NCBI GenBank assembly: GCA_027923505.1
Contig: BROI01000001.1
Span: forward strand, 2,412,001-2,476,000
From: Mayamaea pseudoterrestris
Taxonomy: Eukaryota > Bacillariophyta > Bacillariophyceae > Sellaphorales > Sellaphoraceae
Length of the DNA stretch: 64,000 bases
Direction: 5' to 3'
The position numbers and the translations under genes were made by a program. Under the pieces are notes generated by a model. That model searched no databases and was not told the origin of the DNA. It saw only the letters and a list, made by a program, of their open reading frames with translations. Of the stretch, positions 43,820 through 52,743 are shown one piece after another. Position 1 is the stretch's first letter. Each line of letters opens with the position of its first letter.

Positions 43820-44089
43820 TGCTGAGAATCGGTGATTAAACAGGTGATCCTCAGTACTATGGCCTACATCCCAGGGCATTGGTAAAGATGCGGGATCGAC
43901 TGGCTGCGTTGCAATGAACAGGACAGTTAGCTATAGAGACTCGGAGACACTCTTGGAGAGGTCAAGATTCCAAGAGTTACGGCGGTCGCTTAGGATAGAA
44001 TAAGCTCACTCTTTTATAGCGGATCTTTTGCAAGCGAATAGGAGAGGTTTATATCGTAAATTACAAGTACATTTGGAGCAATCTCAGCA
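43820..44089 (+). repeat. 3' LTR (270 bp)
   Basis: Same ends as the 5' LTR (TGCTGAG...CTCAGCA). It differs by a 2-nt shorter T run. The next base, 44090, is already inside the truncated ALKBH1-like gene. Confidence 0.95.
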
Positions 44090-44558
44090 AACCCATGGTT
44101 GCCCAAGCCAGCTTGTGAAACGACATGTACTGCGGCTTGCTGTTTGTTGATTTGTTTCGGTCAAGAGCATAAATATGCTCATGTTTCCATATATCCCACA
44201 TTGGCATATCTGACAGCACTTCATGTTCTTTGGGAGCTACCAACTGTATATTGGTTGTATGAGGCGCTTGACAGTACGTTGCGACGGCTTGGTAAGCTAG
44301 CTGCTGCTGCGCAGCCATTGACATGGCGTTTGGAGCATACAGAAAGCCAGGATAGTCAGACAATGTGTAGAGTGGACCTTGATAGCAATTGCTCAAGCTT
44401 GGGTCTAGCTTCACTCGTTCCATTGTGTGGTCTGATTGGCAGCTGCATGTCGGTCGAAATTCGTTCGAAAAGTCGACGAGTTGATCGAGGTCATCGATGC
44501 GATCGGGGTTGTTGGGCTGTCGTCGGAAGCGCTGAAAGCAATTCTTAAACTCATCCAT
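44090..44558 (-). pseudogene. ALKBH1: ALKBH1-like dioxygenase, 3' part lost at the LTR
   Basis: ATG 44558 opens MDEFKNCFQRFRRQPNN, with LDQLVDFS, YTLSDYPGFLYAPNAM and SFHKLAWATMG. These match human ALKBH1 FRKLFRFYRQS, LEGVIDFS, YGLKGYPGFIFIPNPF and LLEKLRWVTVG in order and spacing. In the family the next residues are YHYNW and then the Fe(II)/2-oxoglutarate core (HxD...H). Here the gene meets the 3' LTR after ATMG and reads about eight LTR codons to a stop at 44061. The catalytic core is missing from this locus and was not found beyond the 5' LTR. ALKBH1 acts on methylated DNA, tRNA or histones. Confidence 0.75.
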
Positions 44559-44949
44559 TTTGGATATTCCCGGCGTCGCTTATGGGTGGCTTTTGTGTCG
44601 TACCCATCTCGGATGACAACAACATGATGTGTTTGCGTTTGTCCCTTTTTGTGGCGTTTTAAACGAGTACCGGTACGTCATTTGGTTACTCATATGAGTC
44701 ACAGTTTCACCGACGCACGCGAACCCTTGCCACATCATGGCGTAGCACCAAGCAATGTTGCTGCTGCTGCCATCAATGCGCAGCCCACATGGCAAAACCC
44801 ATCACCAACTCATCCGGCGCCAGTATTACCATCACCGAGTCATAAATCGTAACGAAAAGATAAATCTAGAAAGTGAATCTGGCTACTTGTCCGGTCACAG
44901 CACATAGGTTCCATTGCAGAGACCAAACGCTGAGCCGTTTTCGTCTAAC
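44559..44949. other. Divergent promoter region
   Basis: Upstream of both the truncated ALKBH1-like gene and the SLC4-type gene. No conserved motif recognised. Confidence 0.4.
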
Positions 44950-46797
44950 ATGCCAATACCATCGACTCGCATGGCAAGGAGGTTCGCCCTCGTGCTCCTC
45001 ATGTCACAATCAATTGTCGCATTCTCGCCAATGCATGCGCGGCTACCATTGTCTCATACATCGACTGCACTCAATGGGAGCTTCAAACGAGCAAGGTATT
45101 TTTTCAGAACGAATAGTCGACTGCTAAAGACCTTTCCAGCAAAGTTAAACGGCGAAACTGACATTGGAAAGGAATCTACATATCGGCTGACGCAAAGTCC
45201 AAAATATTTGGAACAGATTGATCGATACAGAGGATACAGGCGCGCTATCGAGGAACGGAAAAGCAGCAATGCCACGGAAACGACTCGCTTCTTTCGCAGA
45301 ATTGTATCCGACGCAATGATTGACGACTGTCGGCGTCGCTCCAAAGTCTATGTATCAGACTGGACGGATGCTTCCAAAAACGTGAAAAAGGTGGTGCCAG
45401 CGATTCTCTTTCTTTACTTTTCATGTTTATCGCCGGCCGTGAGCTTTGGAACCATCGCGACGCAGATTACGGGCGGATCGATTGGTATCACAGAGTTTCT
45501 CCTAAGTTCCGGCTTGAGTGGAATGGCGTACGCCATTTTGTGCGGCCAGCCCATGGCCTTTATCGCGCCGACGGGTTTGACACTGGCATTCATATCGGGT
45601 CTCTACAGGTTCTGCTCGGTGAATATGCTTCCATTCTTTCCAATCTATGCCTGGGTCGGGCTCTGGACCAGCTTCTTCTTCGTATTACTTGGTCTTGGAG
45701 GATCTAGTCAGTTCATTCGATATTGCACCCGGTTCACCGATGAAATATTCAACGCATTGCTTTCAGTGAATTTCATATACGAGGCGGTCTCGTCACTGCG
45801 ACGAAATTTTGAACAGGCTGATCCGTCAAACTTGTCAATGCCATTTATTGCATTAGCCATGGCGTTGAGCACATTTTGGGCCACAATGAAAGTAACAGCC
45901 TTTGAAACGAGCAAATACTTTAACCAAAAAGCGCGAACGATCATTAAGGATTTTGGTCCAGTTACCATCTTCGTCCTCATGTCATGCCTTAATCAGCTTC
46001 CCTTGATCAAGAAGTTTGCCGTTCCAACGCTCACACTCCCGGCATCATTTGAACTTGCTGGTGGACGAAATCTTTTAATACCTTTAAACGCCATTCCCTT
46101 GCAAATGAGGCTTTTGTGCGCCGTTCCAGCAGTACTTTTGAGTGCGCTATTCTACATGGATCAAAACATTAGCGTCAGAGTCGTCAACAACGAGGACAAT
46201 CAGCTAAAGAAGGGCGCGGCGTACAATCTAGACATGGTTGCCTTGGGCTTGATTACTGGTGTCTTGTCACTCGTTGGTTTGCCCTGGATGTGCGGGGCGA
46301 CGGTGCAGTCGCTCAATCATATACGGGCCATGACCGAAACGCGCTTCAACGAAACAACCGGACAAGCTGAGGTCGTGGGAGTGCTGGAGACGCGAGTGAC
46401 TGGGTTCAGTGTTCATGCACTCATCGCCGCGACAGTCTTCATCTTGCCGGTACTAGGTTTTGCGCCAATACCTGTTGTAGGAGGTGTTTTCCTTTTCTTG
46501 GGTCGTAAGCTAATGTCAGGAAACTCTTTCCTGAGGCGGGTGCGCGATACATTTGTGCAAGAGAACAGACTCCCCGACGACCACCCCATACGATATATTG
46601 GCAGGAAGAAGACCACTATATTTACTTCGGTTCAGCTCCTATGTCTCATGGGTCTTTGGGCGTTCAAACAAAACAGCTCGACAGCTATCTTGTTCCCCGG
46701 TGTCATCGGTCTTTTGATGGGGATTCGAGCGTTTGCTCTGCCGCGTATATTCACCGAGGATGAGTTGAACGATCTGGGAGATCCTACACCGGCATAG
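44950..46797 (+). CDS. SLC4-family bicarbonate/anion transporter, probably plastid-targeted
   Basis: 615 residues from ATG 44950 (ATG 44971, MARRFALVLL, is equally plausible). A signal peptide ends IVAFSPMH, an A-F ASAFAP-like site, followed by a basic transit-like stretch. The membrane domain has about 10-12 helices with SLC4 features: VPAILFLYFSCLSPAVSFG, SGMAYAILCGQPMAFIAPTG, LPWMCGATVQSLNHIRAM and FAPIPVVGGVFLFLGRKLM. No cytosolic N-terminal anion-exchanger domain. SLC4 proteins move HCO3-, and diatom members serve the CO2-concentrating mechanism. The presequence would put this one on a plastid-envelope membrane (inference). Ends 43 bp from the convergent AAA+ gene. Confidence 0.8.
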   Translation: MPIPSTRMARRFALVLLMSQSIVAFSPMHARLPLSHTSTALNGSFKRARYFFRTNSRLLKTFPAKLNGETDIGKESTYRLTQSPKYLEQIDRYRGYRRAIEERKSSNATETTRFFRRIVSDAMIDDCRRRSKVYVSDWTDASKNVKKVVPAILFLYFSCLSPAVSFGTIATQITGGSIGITEFLLSSGLSGMAYAILCGQPMAFIAPTGLTLAFISGLYRFCSVNMLPFFPIYAWVGLWTSFFFVLLGLGGSSQFIRYCTRFTDEIFNALLSVNFIYEAVSSLRRNFEQADPSNLSMPFIALAMALSTFWATMKVTAFETSKYFNQKARTIIKDFGPVTIFVLMSCLNQLPLIKKFAVPTLTLPASFELAGGRNLLIPLNAIPLQMRLLCAVPAVLLSALFYMDQNISVRVVNNEDNQLKKGAAYNLDMVALGLITGVLSLVGLPWMCGATVQSLNHIRAMTETRFNETTGQAEVVGVLETRVTGFSVHALIAATVFILPVLGFAPIPVVGGVFLFLGRKLMSGNSFLRRVRDTFVQENRLPDDHPIRYIGRKKTTIFTSVQLLCLMGLWAFKQNSSTAILFPGVIGLLMGIRAFALPRIFTEDELNDLGDPTPA

Positions 46798-46840
46798 TGG
46801 TGGCTACGTTAATACGCGACGGCTATTGTCTTTGTATTGT

Positions 46841-49294
46841 CTATATTTTAAGTACATTAATTGCCTCCATGATATCTGCTTTACATACGATACAATCTTC
46901 GGTCTTACTTTCCCGGCGCATGCATCGGAAAACCGATTCACGGGTGATGCCCTCTAGATCGGCAGCGCTAGCGTTCTTTGCGACGAGTTCAGTGGCTAGC
47001 GAATATAGATCCACGTCGTCGCAGAGAGGAATGCGCGAGTATTGATGCTGCAGAATCTCCCATGTATCCTCAATAGCAGGAAGCGAAAGCTCAATGTGCG
47101 CTTCGAGACGACCCGGGCGAAGTAAAGCCGCGTCAAGGCTATCTAAGCGATTTGTGCACGCAACGACCAGCACATTGTCCTTCAAACCTGACGAAACGCC
47201 GTCCATTTCATTCAAAAGTGTCGACAGCAGACGAGAATAAACATCAGTTGACTCACCAGACGTCCCTCGGTTATTTGCTATCGAGTCAAGCTCGTCAAAC
47301 AAGAGACAACAAGGAGATGCTGCCCTGGCCCTCGCAAATAGCGATCGAATGATTTCTTCCGATCCTCCCAGCCATTTGTCCAGCACGTCCGCAGCGCGAA
47401 CTTGAATCATGGGTAGGCCAAGTGATGAACCCAAACAAGTCGCCGCCAGCGTTTTCCCACACCCCGAGCGGCCATGGAACAAGACACCAGACGGTGGCGA
47501 GATTGCGTGAGTCGTTGCCGAAAGTGCTGTCCCGTTTTCAAAATGCCGCCTCCATGGAGCCACCACAGTGCGAAAGATCCTCTTTTTCAACGAAGCAAAA
47601 CCACGGAACCTCTCCCAACTTCTCTGATGTATTTCAATCCAATCGAGTTGAGATTCATTCTCCAGGTACAAAACTGGCTTTTTGACATCCAGAGTGGCGA
47701 GTTGAGAAGGACGGCATGCACGGGCGGCACTTTTCCAAGTGTCCCAATTCATTAATGCCGCTTCATCTTCAGCAGCGTCCATACACGCGTCAGCTACCAT
47801 CCGATGCAAGTCTCCTGCCACGCATCCTGCCGTTGCTACTGAGAGCAGCTCTGACCAATTTTGACGTGTGGCTTGCTCCAAATCGATATGCTCAAGGAAA
47901 TAGCACAAAATTATTTCTCGTTGGCGCTGGGTAGGCGGGCTCATTTCAATTGCCTTTTCTAGCCGACCAGCTTTGAGCAAGGATGGCGGCAGCCTTAATT
48001 TATTTTGTCCGGCGCCAATAATTCTGGCGTTTGCAGCGACAAGTCGATCAATCGCCTGCAAAACGCAGTTCAATAGCAATCTCCGTTCGTAGTCCATTGC
48101 TACATGTTCCTCACTCGCCTCATCTAGTTGCAATACGTCCAAATCGTCAATCATCCAGCACGTTTTGTTTGAATACTTTGTCGGCATGAGCAGGTTTAGT
48201 AGCGACTCTTCCGACGAGCTATTTGCGTGTAGCAGCATTTCCTGCAACGATACATAGTGGACGAGCATTTTTTGTTGCCTTTGCAGATTGCCGCGTATGT
48301 ATTGCAATAGGCGAGACTTGCCGACTCCGGCGCACCCCAGTAGGAACAAGCCTGAAGGCGAAGCCGGACCTTGCAAGCAAAGAAGTTGCTCGATAGACTC
48401 CGCGAGTGGTTCATACCCTGGGCAGGATGATGTTTGTTGGCCGGGAGAGGAGCCATACTCAGTACTTTCTGCTTCTGTGGATAGACCATCGTCAGGCGAA
48501 GCAGTCATAATGACTTGAAAAGTGTCGCTCGTTCCAAGCCTGTAAGCTACCTTGTCGTCGCTACTGCCATTGACAGAATGTACGACGGCGACAATGAAGT
48601 TCTCATCCGACTCTATAGATAGAACAATCGATGTTTTGGCCATGATATATCGGCCCTGCAAGGCACTCTTGATAGCAAAAGTCAAATCGCCATCATATAG
48701 AGTAGCAACGTCAGGGTCGGCATAGAGGCACTGCATTTGGATGCAAATGTCGGCGTCAATCTCACCAATCTCGACTTTTTCGACAGACCAACAAGAGGAA
48801 GATTTAAGTTCTTCTGCCGGACACGACGGAATCAACATTCCAGGATACGGAATGATCGGAGCGATTGTCATTGCGTCATTGTCGAGACAGTCGTCAAGAT
48901 TCATTTCGTTCGTACAAAGCACTTCTGCTGATTGCGTAAGAAAGTCGAAGAGAACGTGATGTAGTCGGAGCTCTCGCTCGTTGCTGGATTGTTGCTTTCG
49001 CGGTATCAGCTGCATGACACACCTCGTAAGCTCATGATACTCATCGTTTCCTCGTCCAAGAAGCGAAATCACGACAACGCCAAATGGCTTGGCTCCAAGT
49101 CGATCAAAGATTGAAACTGGAGCTTCTGCCAAGCCCAGCCAGCTCGAATTGCAGCTCATAACGCTTGTGCGTACTCTTCGAGCAAAATTGAAAAGAGACA
49201 GGTCCCGTTGTAGTACTTGTAGGTGGTCGGAAAGTGAATGGGAAAAAAGCGAGATCAAAATTTCACTCAGTCGTACCGTTACTAACTGCGACAT
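46841..49294 (-). CDS. Tandem AAA+ ATPase, AFG2/SPATA5-like
   Basis: 817 residues, ATG 49294. The N-terminal ~300 residues are not recognised. D1 has Walker A GCAGVGKSR and Walker B TCWMIDDLD. D2 has HGRSGCGKT, pore region KWLGGSEE, Walker B CCLLFDELDS, sensor 1 VVACTNR and the Arg finger in RPGRLE. The CRPSQLATLD linker before D2 recalls the IRPSAM of SPATA5/AFG2, and the odd P-loop GCGKT recalls its GCSKT. AFG2 releases maturation factors from pre-60S ribosomes. D1 is weakly conserved and lacks the normal D-E Walker B, so only D2 may hydrolyse ATP. PEX1/PEX6 are the alternatives. Confidence 0.6.
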   Translation of the reverse strand: MSQLVTVRLSEILISLFSHSLSDHLQVLQRDLSLFNFARRVRTSVMSCNSSWLGLAEAPVSIFDRLGAKPFGVVVISLLGRGNDEYHELTRCVMQLIPRKQQSSNERELRLHHVLFDFLTQSAEVLCTNEMNLDDCLDNDAMTIAPIIPYPGMLIPSCPAEELKSSSCWSVEKVEIGEIDADICIQMQCLYADPDVATLYDGDLTFAIKSALQGRYIMAKTSIVLSIESDENFIVAVVHSVNGSSDDKVAYRLGTSDTFQVIMTASPDDGLSTEAESTEYGSSPGQQTSSCPGYEPLAESIEQLLCLQGPASPSGLFLLGCAGVGKSRLLQYIRGNLQRQQKMLVHYVSLQEMLLHANSSSEESLLNLLMPTKYSNKTCWMIDDLDVLQLDEASEEHVAMDYERRLLLNCVLQAIDRLVAANARIIGAGQNKLRLPPSLLKAGRLEKAIEMSPPTQRQREIILCYFLEHIDLEQATRQNWSELLSVATAGCVAGDLHRMVADACMDAAEDEAALMNWDTWKSAARACRPSQLATLDVKKPVLYLENESQLDWIEIHQRSWERFRGFASLKKRIFRTVVAPWRRHFENGTALSATTHAISPPSGVLFHGRSGCGKTLAATCLGSSLGLPMIQVRAADVLDKWLGGSEEIIRSLFARARAASPCCLLFDELDSIANNRGTSGESTDVYSRLLSTLLNEMDGVSSGLKDNVLVVACTNRLDSLDAALLRPGRLEAHIELSLPAIEDTWEILQHQYSRIPLCDDVDLYSLATELVAKNASAADLEGITRESVFRCMRRESKTEDCIVCKADIMEAINVLKI

Positions 49295-49530
49295 TTAAGT
49301 CCAAGTAGTAATGTTACACGACCGATTATGTATAATAGTGTTTTTTATGGTACTCTAGTTCTTGCATACTGCCTAGGTAATGATAATTTAGTTATCTAGC
49401 AGCTAATTTTCTGGGGATATACAGGGGATGGACACCGCAGTGCATTGACTTTGCTTTCGCTTTGGGGATAGTTCCTTTCAACGGCAACATTGTATCTCCA
49501 CGAACATCAAGCCTATAATAGCACAAATTG

Positions 49531-52332
49531 TCACTCTTCCATAATACTGTTTTCGGTCGCTTCAGCATAGCTGGTGCTCGCTTCCTCTGTCAATACCGGC
49601 AAAAGGCCAACCTCATCCTTCCATTGTCGGGCTTGCGTTGCTGGAAGATGCGTTAGCATTCGCTCGTATTGCTCCTTCACAGAAGCAAAAGATGATGCAT
49701 CCGGACTATTCCATAGCGAGGCAAATAGTTGCTTATCGCCGCCGTCCTTGACTACTGTCGAATCGACCGCGCGAACAGCTTCCAGAGTCACCTTGACTAA
49801 GGTGTCGCGAGGAAGAATCAAATTACCAAAGGCCGACCAATCGTTCAAAAGTCGAACAAGCTGCTCATGTGCACTTGTACACGCAGAGCCGCGACTGTCA
49901 GCGCGCAACCAACCCAGCCATGACTGAATAACAGAGTCTCGTGTGCTTTTCGGAAGTTTAGCCTTGTGGCGTAACAGAGTCTTCGACAAGCAGACGAAGA
50001 ACGCACGGTGGTCACACAAAGTAGGCAATAAAAGCTGTACACCAAGGGCAAGCTTCGGAAATGTCAGGGCAAGCGAAGATTCGTTTCCAAGACCAGGCTG
50101 GCACAAAAATACAATCGCGCCTTGAAGCAGAGCAGCAGCCACTTCCATTTGGTCCCCAGCTGCCCACATTTCTGTATTGATCTGCTCGGCTTCAATGCTC
50201 ACTGACTGAGCAGCAGCATGCAAGTCTCCACCTGGCGAGATTCGCCGATCGAGTTCGGCTTCAAGAAAAAGTCGGAGAACCAGGGGACTAATCTGACGAA
50301 GTGTTGCGAAAGGCACATTTGTCGGGTCATTATCATTGCCCAGCTTTTGCATGCCGCTGTCTGGAATGAGATATCGCCTGCCCGACACGGCGCATATTTG
50401 CCTTGACCAGCGAGCTAGATGCAAAAGCTGAAGCAACGATGGAGCTGCGACATGTGCTGCTGGAATGGACGTTCCGTTTAGCGTGCCATGTCGAAGATCT
50501 CGTTGGGTTCTGGCCAAAACGATTCGAACAACGAAAGGATCTGCCAGCAACATGGACGCAAGAGCTGGCATACTGGGATCTTGATCATCTTTTGAACTCT
50601 TTTTCCTTTTACGAGTTGCGGCAGGCAGGGGCGATATATCAATTTCCTCAGTTGAAGTCTTTCGTTTTCGCTCTGAATCGTCCGTAAAATTCCGTTTCGC
50701 AGTTTCACTTTGGTAGAGGCGCTTGGCCTGAGGCAGAATCTCATCGCGAAATACCTTTCCCTGTCGGAGTGCCTCGCCACGAAACCACTGGCCTGCTGGC
50801 CCGCGATTGTAGTCGACACAATTCTTGAATAATAGTCTGACATCCTTGTCCCATTCTTCAATTGAACTGTATTTGTTCTTTTTCACTTTCGCTTCCATTT
50901 GCGTAAGACTGATAGGCTTGCTAATAATTTTGCTGTAGCCAGGCGCAATCGCATCTGTGACAGGGTTTAAAAACAAACTTTGCGGATCGGCGTCCTTCAT
51001 TGCGTCAATTCCGGCAGTAATGACCTTGTTGAGCTGTCGCAACGCAGCAAGTGAGATCTCTTCTTGTATTTGCACTTGAGACAACCCATCACTTTGGGCG
51101 TTACTCTCCGCTGCCTTGCTCGACGTAGTATCGTCATCGGACAGGAAAATTAGAGTCAGCGTCTGCTGAATCTTTTTCACAGCCGCATCGGAAATATTTC
51201 CTTCTTGAACACAATCGTCTAGCGTACGTGCCAATGCAGAGAGATGCTGGTATCCTCTCGGCAAAGGTCCTCCAGCTGAAAGCAGAATGTCCGCGACCAA
51301 TGTGCATCGCAGATTGCTAGCGCCGCCGATTTGACCCATGGTTATACTTCCATGCTCCGCCATGAGGATTGAAAATAGCGAGTAGAGTAGTTTGGGACGA
51401 AAGGTGGATGCCGTACCAACAGTGTCACATAGTAGGCTGCGTATGGCTGCAATGGCTTTACCAGAGTCGAGGACTTCGATACCTTCCTTTGCTACACAGC
51501 TGCCGGCCATTGTTGAAGCAGGAACTGTTAGCGCACGCCTCTGTTTGGTAAGCACTCGTCTTTCCCGAACAGTTGACACAAACAGTTGATCCGCCATATC
51601 TACTAAAACTTTGTTGTTGCAATATTGAGAAATCAACGGTTCAAGAGTTTCGTAGAGAAGCGTCGTTTGATATTCGTCAAGTGGTCGACTGTCCGCATTA
51701 GAACTCGAAACGCGACTCTCCCAATCCGCTTCCCAACACAGGCGTTTTAGAAGAGGCGACAGTGGTTCAAACAAATCCTTGTGCCGCAGTTTGCTATCTT
51801 GATCTCGCAATGTGAGCGCTTGCAGCACTGGCAAAGGAGTATCTTCACCCAGTTGCTTCAAGACGGCCCAAAGAACAGGCCTCATTTCAGTTTGGGTCGT
51901 CGCAAATGTCAAACAGGACTGGAGTAAACTCAGTAAAGCTTCAGTGTTTTTCGATTTCCTAATTTCTTCCTCCAATTGCTTCATAAGCGTATCGCTGATT
52001 CGTTTATGCACTTCATAGTGCGACACGCCAAGGTGCGAAAGAAAGGCAATGGCCGGATCACTATCCAATGGCTCCTCCGTCTGCTTGTCTTGACTGCGCG
52101 TCTTTTTCATTTCATGTCGAGGAGTGGTACCAAAGGCTCGCGCCATCATGGTATGCAGCGAATGCTCCTGCTGAAAGGCTTGAATAGTGTCGGCAGGGTT
52201 GGTGGAGCGACGAAGCTCGCGGCGGAGTTCCCTCTTGGCGACGACGGAGGAAAAAAATGTCGTGAGATTATTCTCTGCGACTTCACTCTTTGTCTCGGAG
52301 GCATCTTTGCTTGTCGGAGTTGTTGCTGACAT
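49531..52332 (-). CDS. NELF-B (COBRA1)-like protein with embedded bromodomain
   Basis: 933 residues, single exon, ATG 52332. The N-terminal half resembles NELF-B: ELRRSTNPADTIQAFQQEHS against human ETLTNCTEPLKAIEQFQTEN, with the same later helices (PKLLYSLFSILMAEH...LDDCVQEGNISDAAVKKIQ). Residues about 445-530 are a bromodomain: NPVTDAIAPGYSKIISKPI, the spacing helix, and FKNCVDYN with the acetyl-lysine-binding Asn. NELF-B similarity then resumes: ALASMLLADPFVVRIVLART against GDLSMILCDPFAINTLALST. NELF holds Pol II in promoter-proximal pause; bromodomains read acetylated histones. The combined role is inference. The bromodomain call is firm; the NELF-B call rests on recalled sequence. Confidence 0.65.
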   Translation of the reverse strand: MSATTPTSKDASETKSEVAENNLTTFFSSVVAKRELRRELRRSTNPADTIQAFQQEHSLHTMMARAFGTTPRHEMKKTRSQDKQTEEPLDSDPAIAFLSHLGVSHYEVHKRISDTLMKQLEEEIRKSKNTEALLSLLQSCLTFATTQTEMRPVLWAVLKQLGEDTPLPVLQALTLRDQDSKLRHKDLFEPLSPLLKRLCWEADWESRVSSSNADSRPLDEYQTTLLYETLEPLISQYCNNKVLVDMADQLFVSTVRERRVLTKQRRALTVPASTMAGSCVAKEGIEVLDSGKAIAAIRSLLCDTVGTASTFRPKLLYSLFSILMAEHGSITMGQIGGASNLRCTLVADILLSAGGPLPRGYQHLSALARTLDDCVQEGNISDAAVKKIQQTLTLIFLSDDDTTSSKAAESNAQSDGLSQVQIQEEISLAALRQLNKVITAGIDAMKDADPQSLFLNPVTDAIAPGYSKIISKPISLTQMEAKVKKNKYSSIEEWDKDVRLLFKNCVDYNRGPAGQWFRGEALRQGKVFRDEILPQAKRLYQSETAKRNFTDDSERKRKTSTEEIDISPLPAATRKRKKSSKDDQDPSMPALASMLLADPFVVRIVLARTQRDLRHGTLNGTSIPAAHVAAPSLLQLLHLARWSRQICAVSGRRYLIPDSGMQKLGNDNDPTNVPFATLRQISPLVLRLFLEAELDRRISPGGDLHAAAQSVSIEAEQINTEMWAAGDQMEVAAALLQGAIVFLCQPGLGNESSLALTFPKLALGVQLLLPTLCDHRAFFVCLSKTLLRHKAKLPKSTRDSVIQSWLGWLRADSRGSACTSAHEQLVRLLNDWSAFGNLILPRDTLVKVTLEAVRAVDSTVVKDGGDKQLFASLWNSPDASSFASVKEQYERMLTHLPATQARQWKDEVGLLPVLTEEASTSYAEATENSIMEE

Positions 52333-52743
52333 GGTATCTGGGCCCTACTGGCGAATACGGATCCTGCGATGTGCATTGCGCGTCAATCCTTGGCGCTGCG
52401 CAGCTTCGCGGCTCAATTGTCGTACTGGTATCTCAATGTTTGCGACATGAAAATCTGTCATCCGGTACTCAAAATGGTTCGGCTGAATGCTCCTTGTCGC
52501 TCGCAAATGATTCTTAGGATCTACAACGATCAGACTGACGAGCGCCATGGAATAAGCCCGAGGCGCTGGGAATCGTCGTTGAAAGATTCCGCCACCGCGT
52601 TGTTCAACGATGCAGCAGCAGTATCGACCATTATCATTGCACAAAAGAAGGCTCTCGCTTCTTAAAAATTTTTGACTTCGATTATAGTTCATTTTTTACT
52701 GTCACATTGGCCAGCTAGTCACTAGCATTAATCTTTTACAACC
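52333..52743. other. Divergent promoter region
   Basis: 411 bp between the NELF-B-like gene and the single-span unknown. A 115-codon open frame exists on the minus strand (52345-52692) but has no recognisable features and probably is not a gene. Confidence 0.4.

Larger units (their letters stand above)
39082..44089 (+). mobile_element. Ty1/copia-type LTR retrotransposon, ORFs disrupted
   Basis: About 5.0 kb bounded by near-identical LTRs. A purine run AGAGGAGAG (43811-43819) directly before the 3' LTR is the likely polypurine tract. Domain order gag, zinc knuckles, protease, integrase, RT, RNase H is that of Ty1/copia. The five bases outside the LTRs differ (TCATG on the left, AACCC on the right), so there is no target-site duplication. 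The right edge lies inside an ALKBH1-like gene. Confidence 0.9.

Noticed and set aside
52345-52692. 115-codon minus-strand open frame as a gene
   Set aside because: Lies in the shared upstream region of two genes and has no domain, signal or conserved motif.
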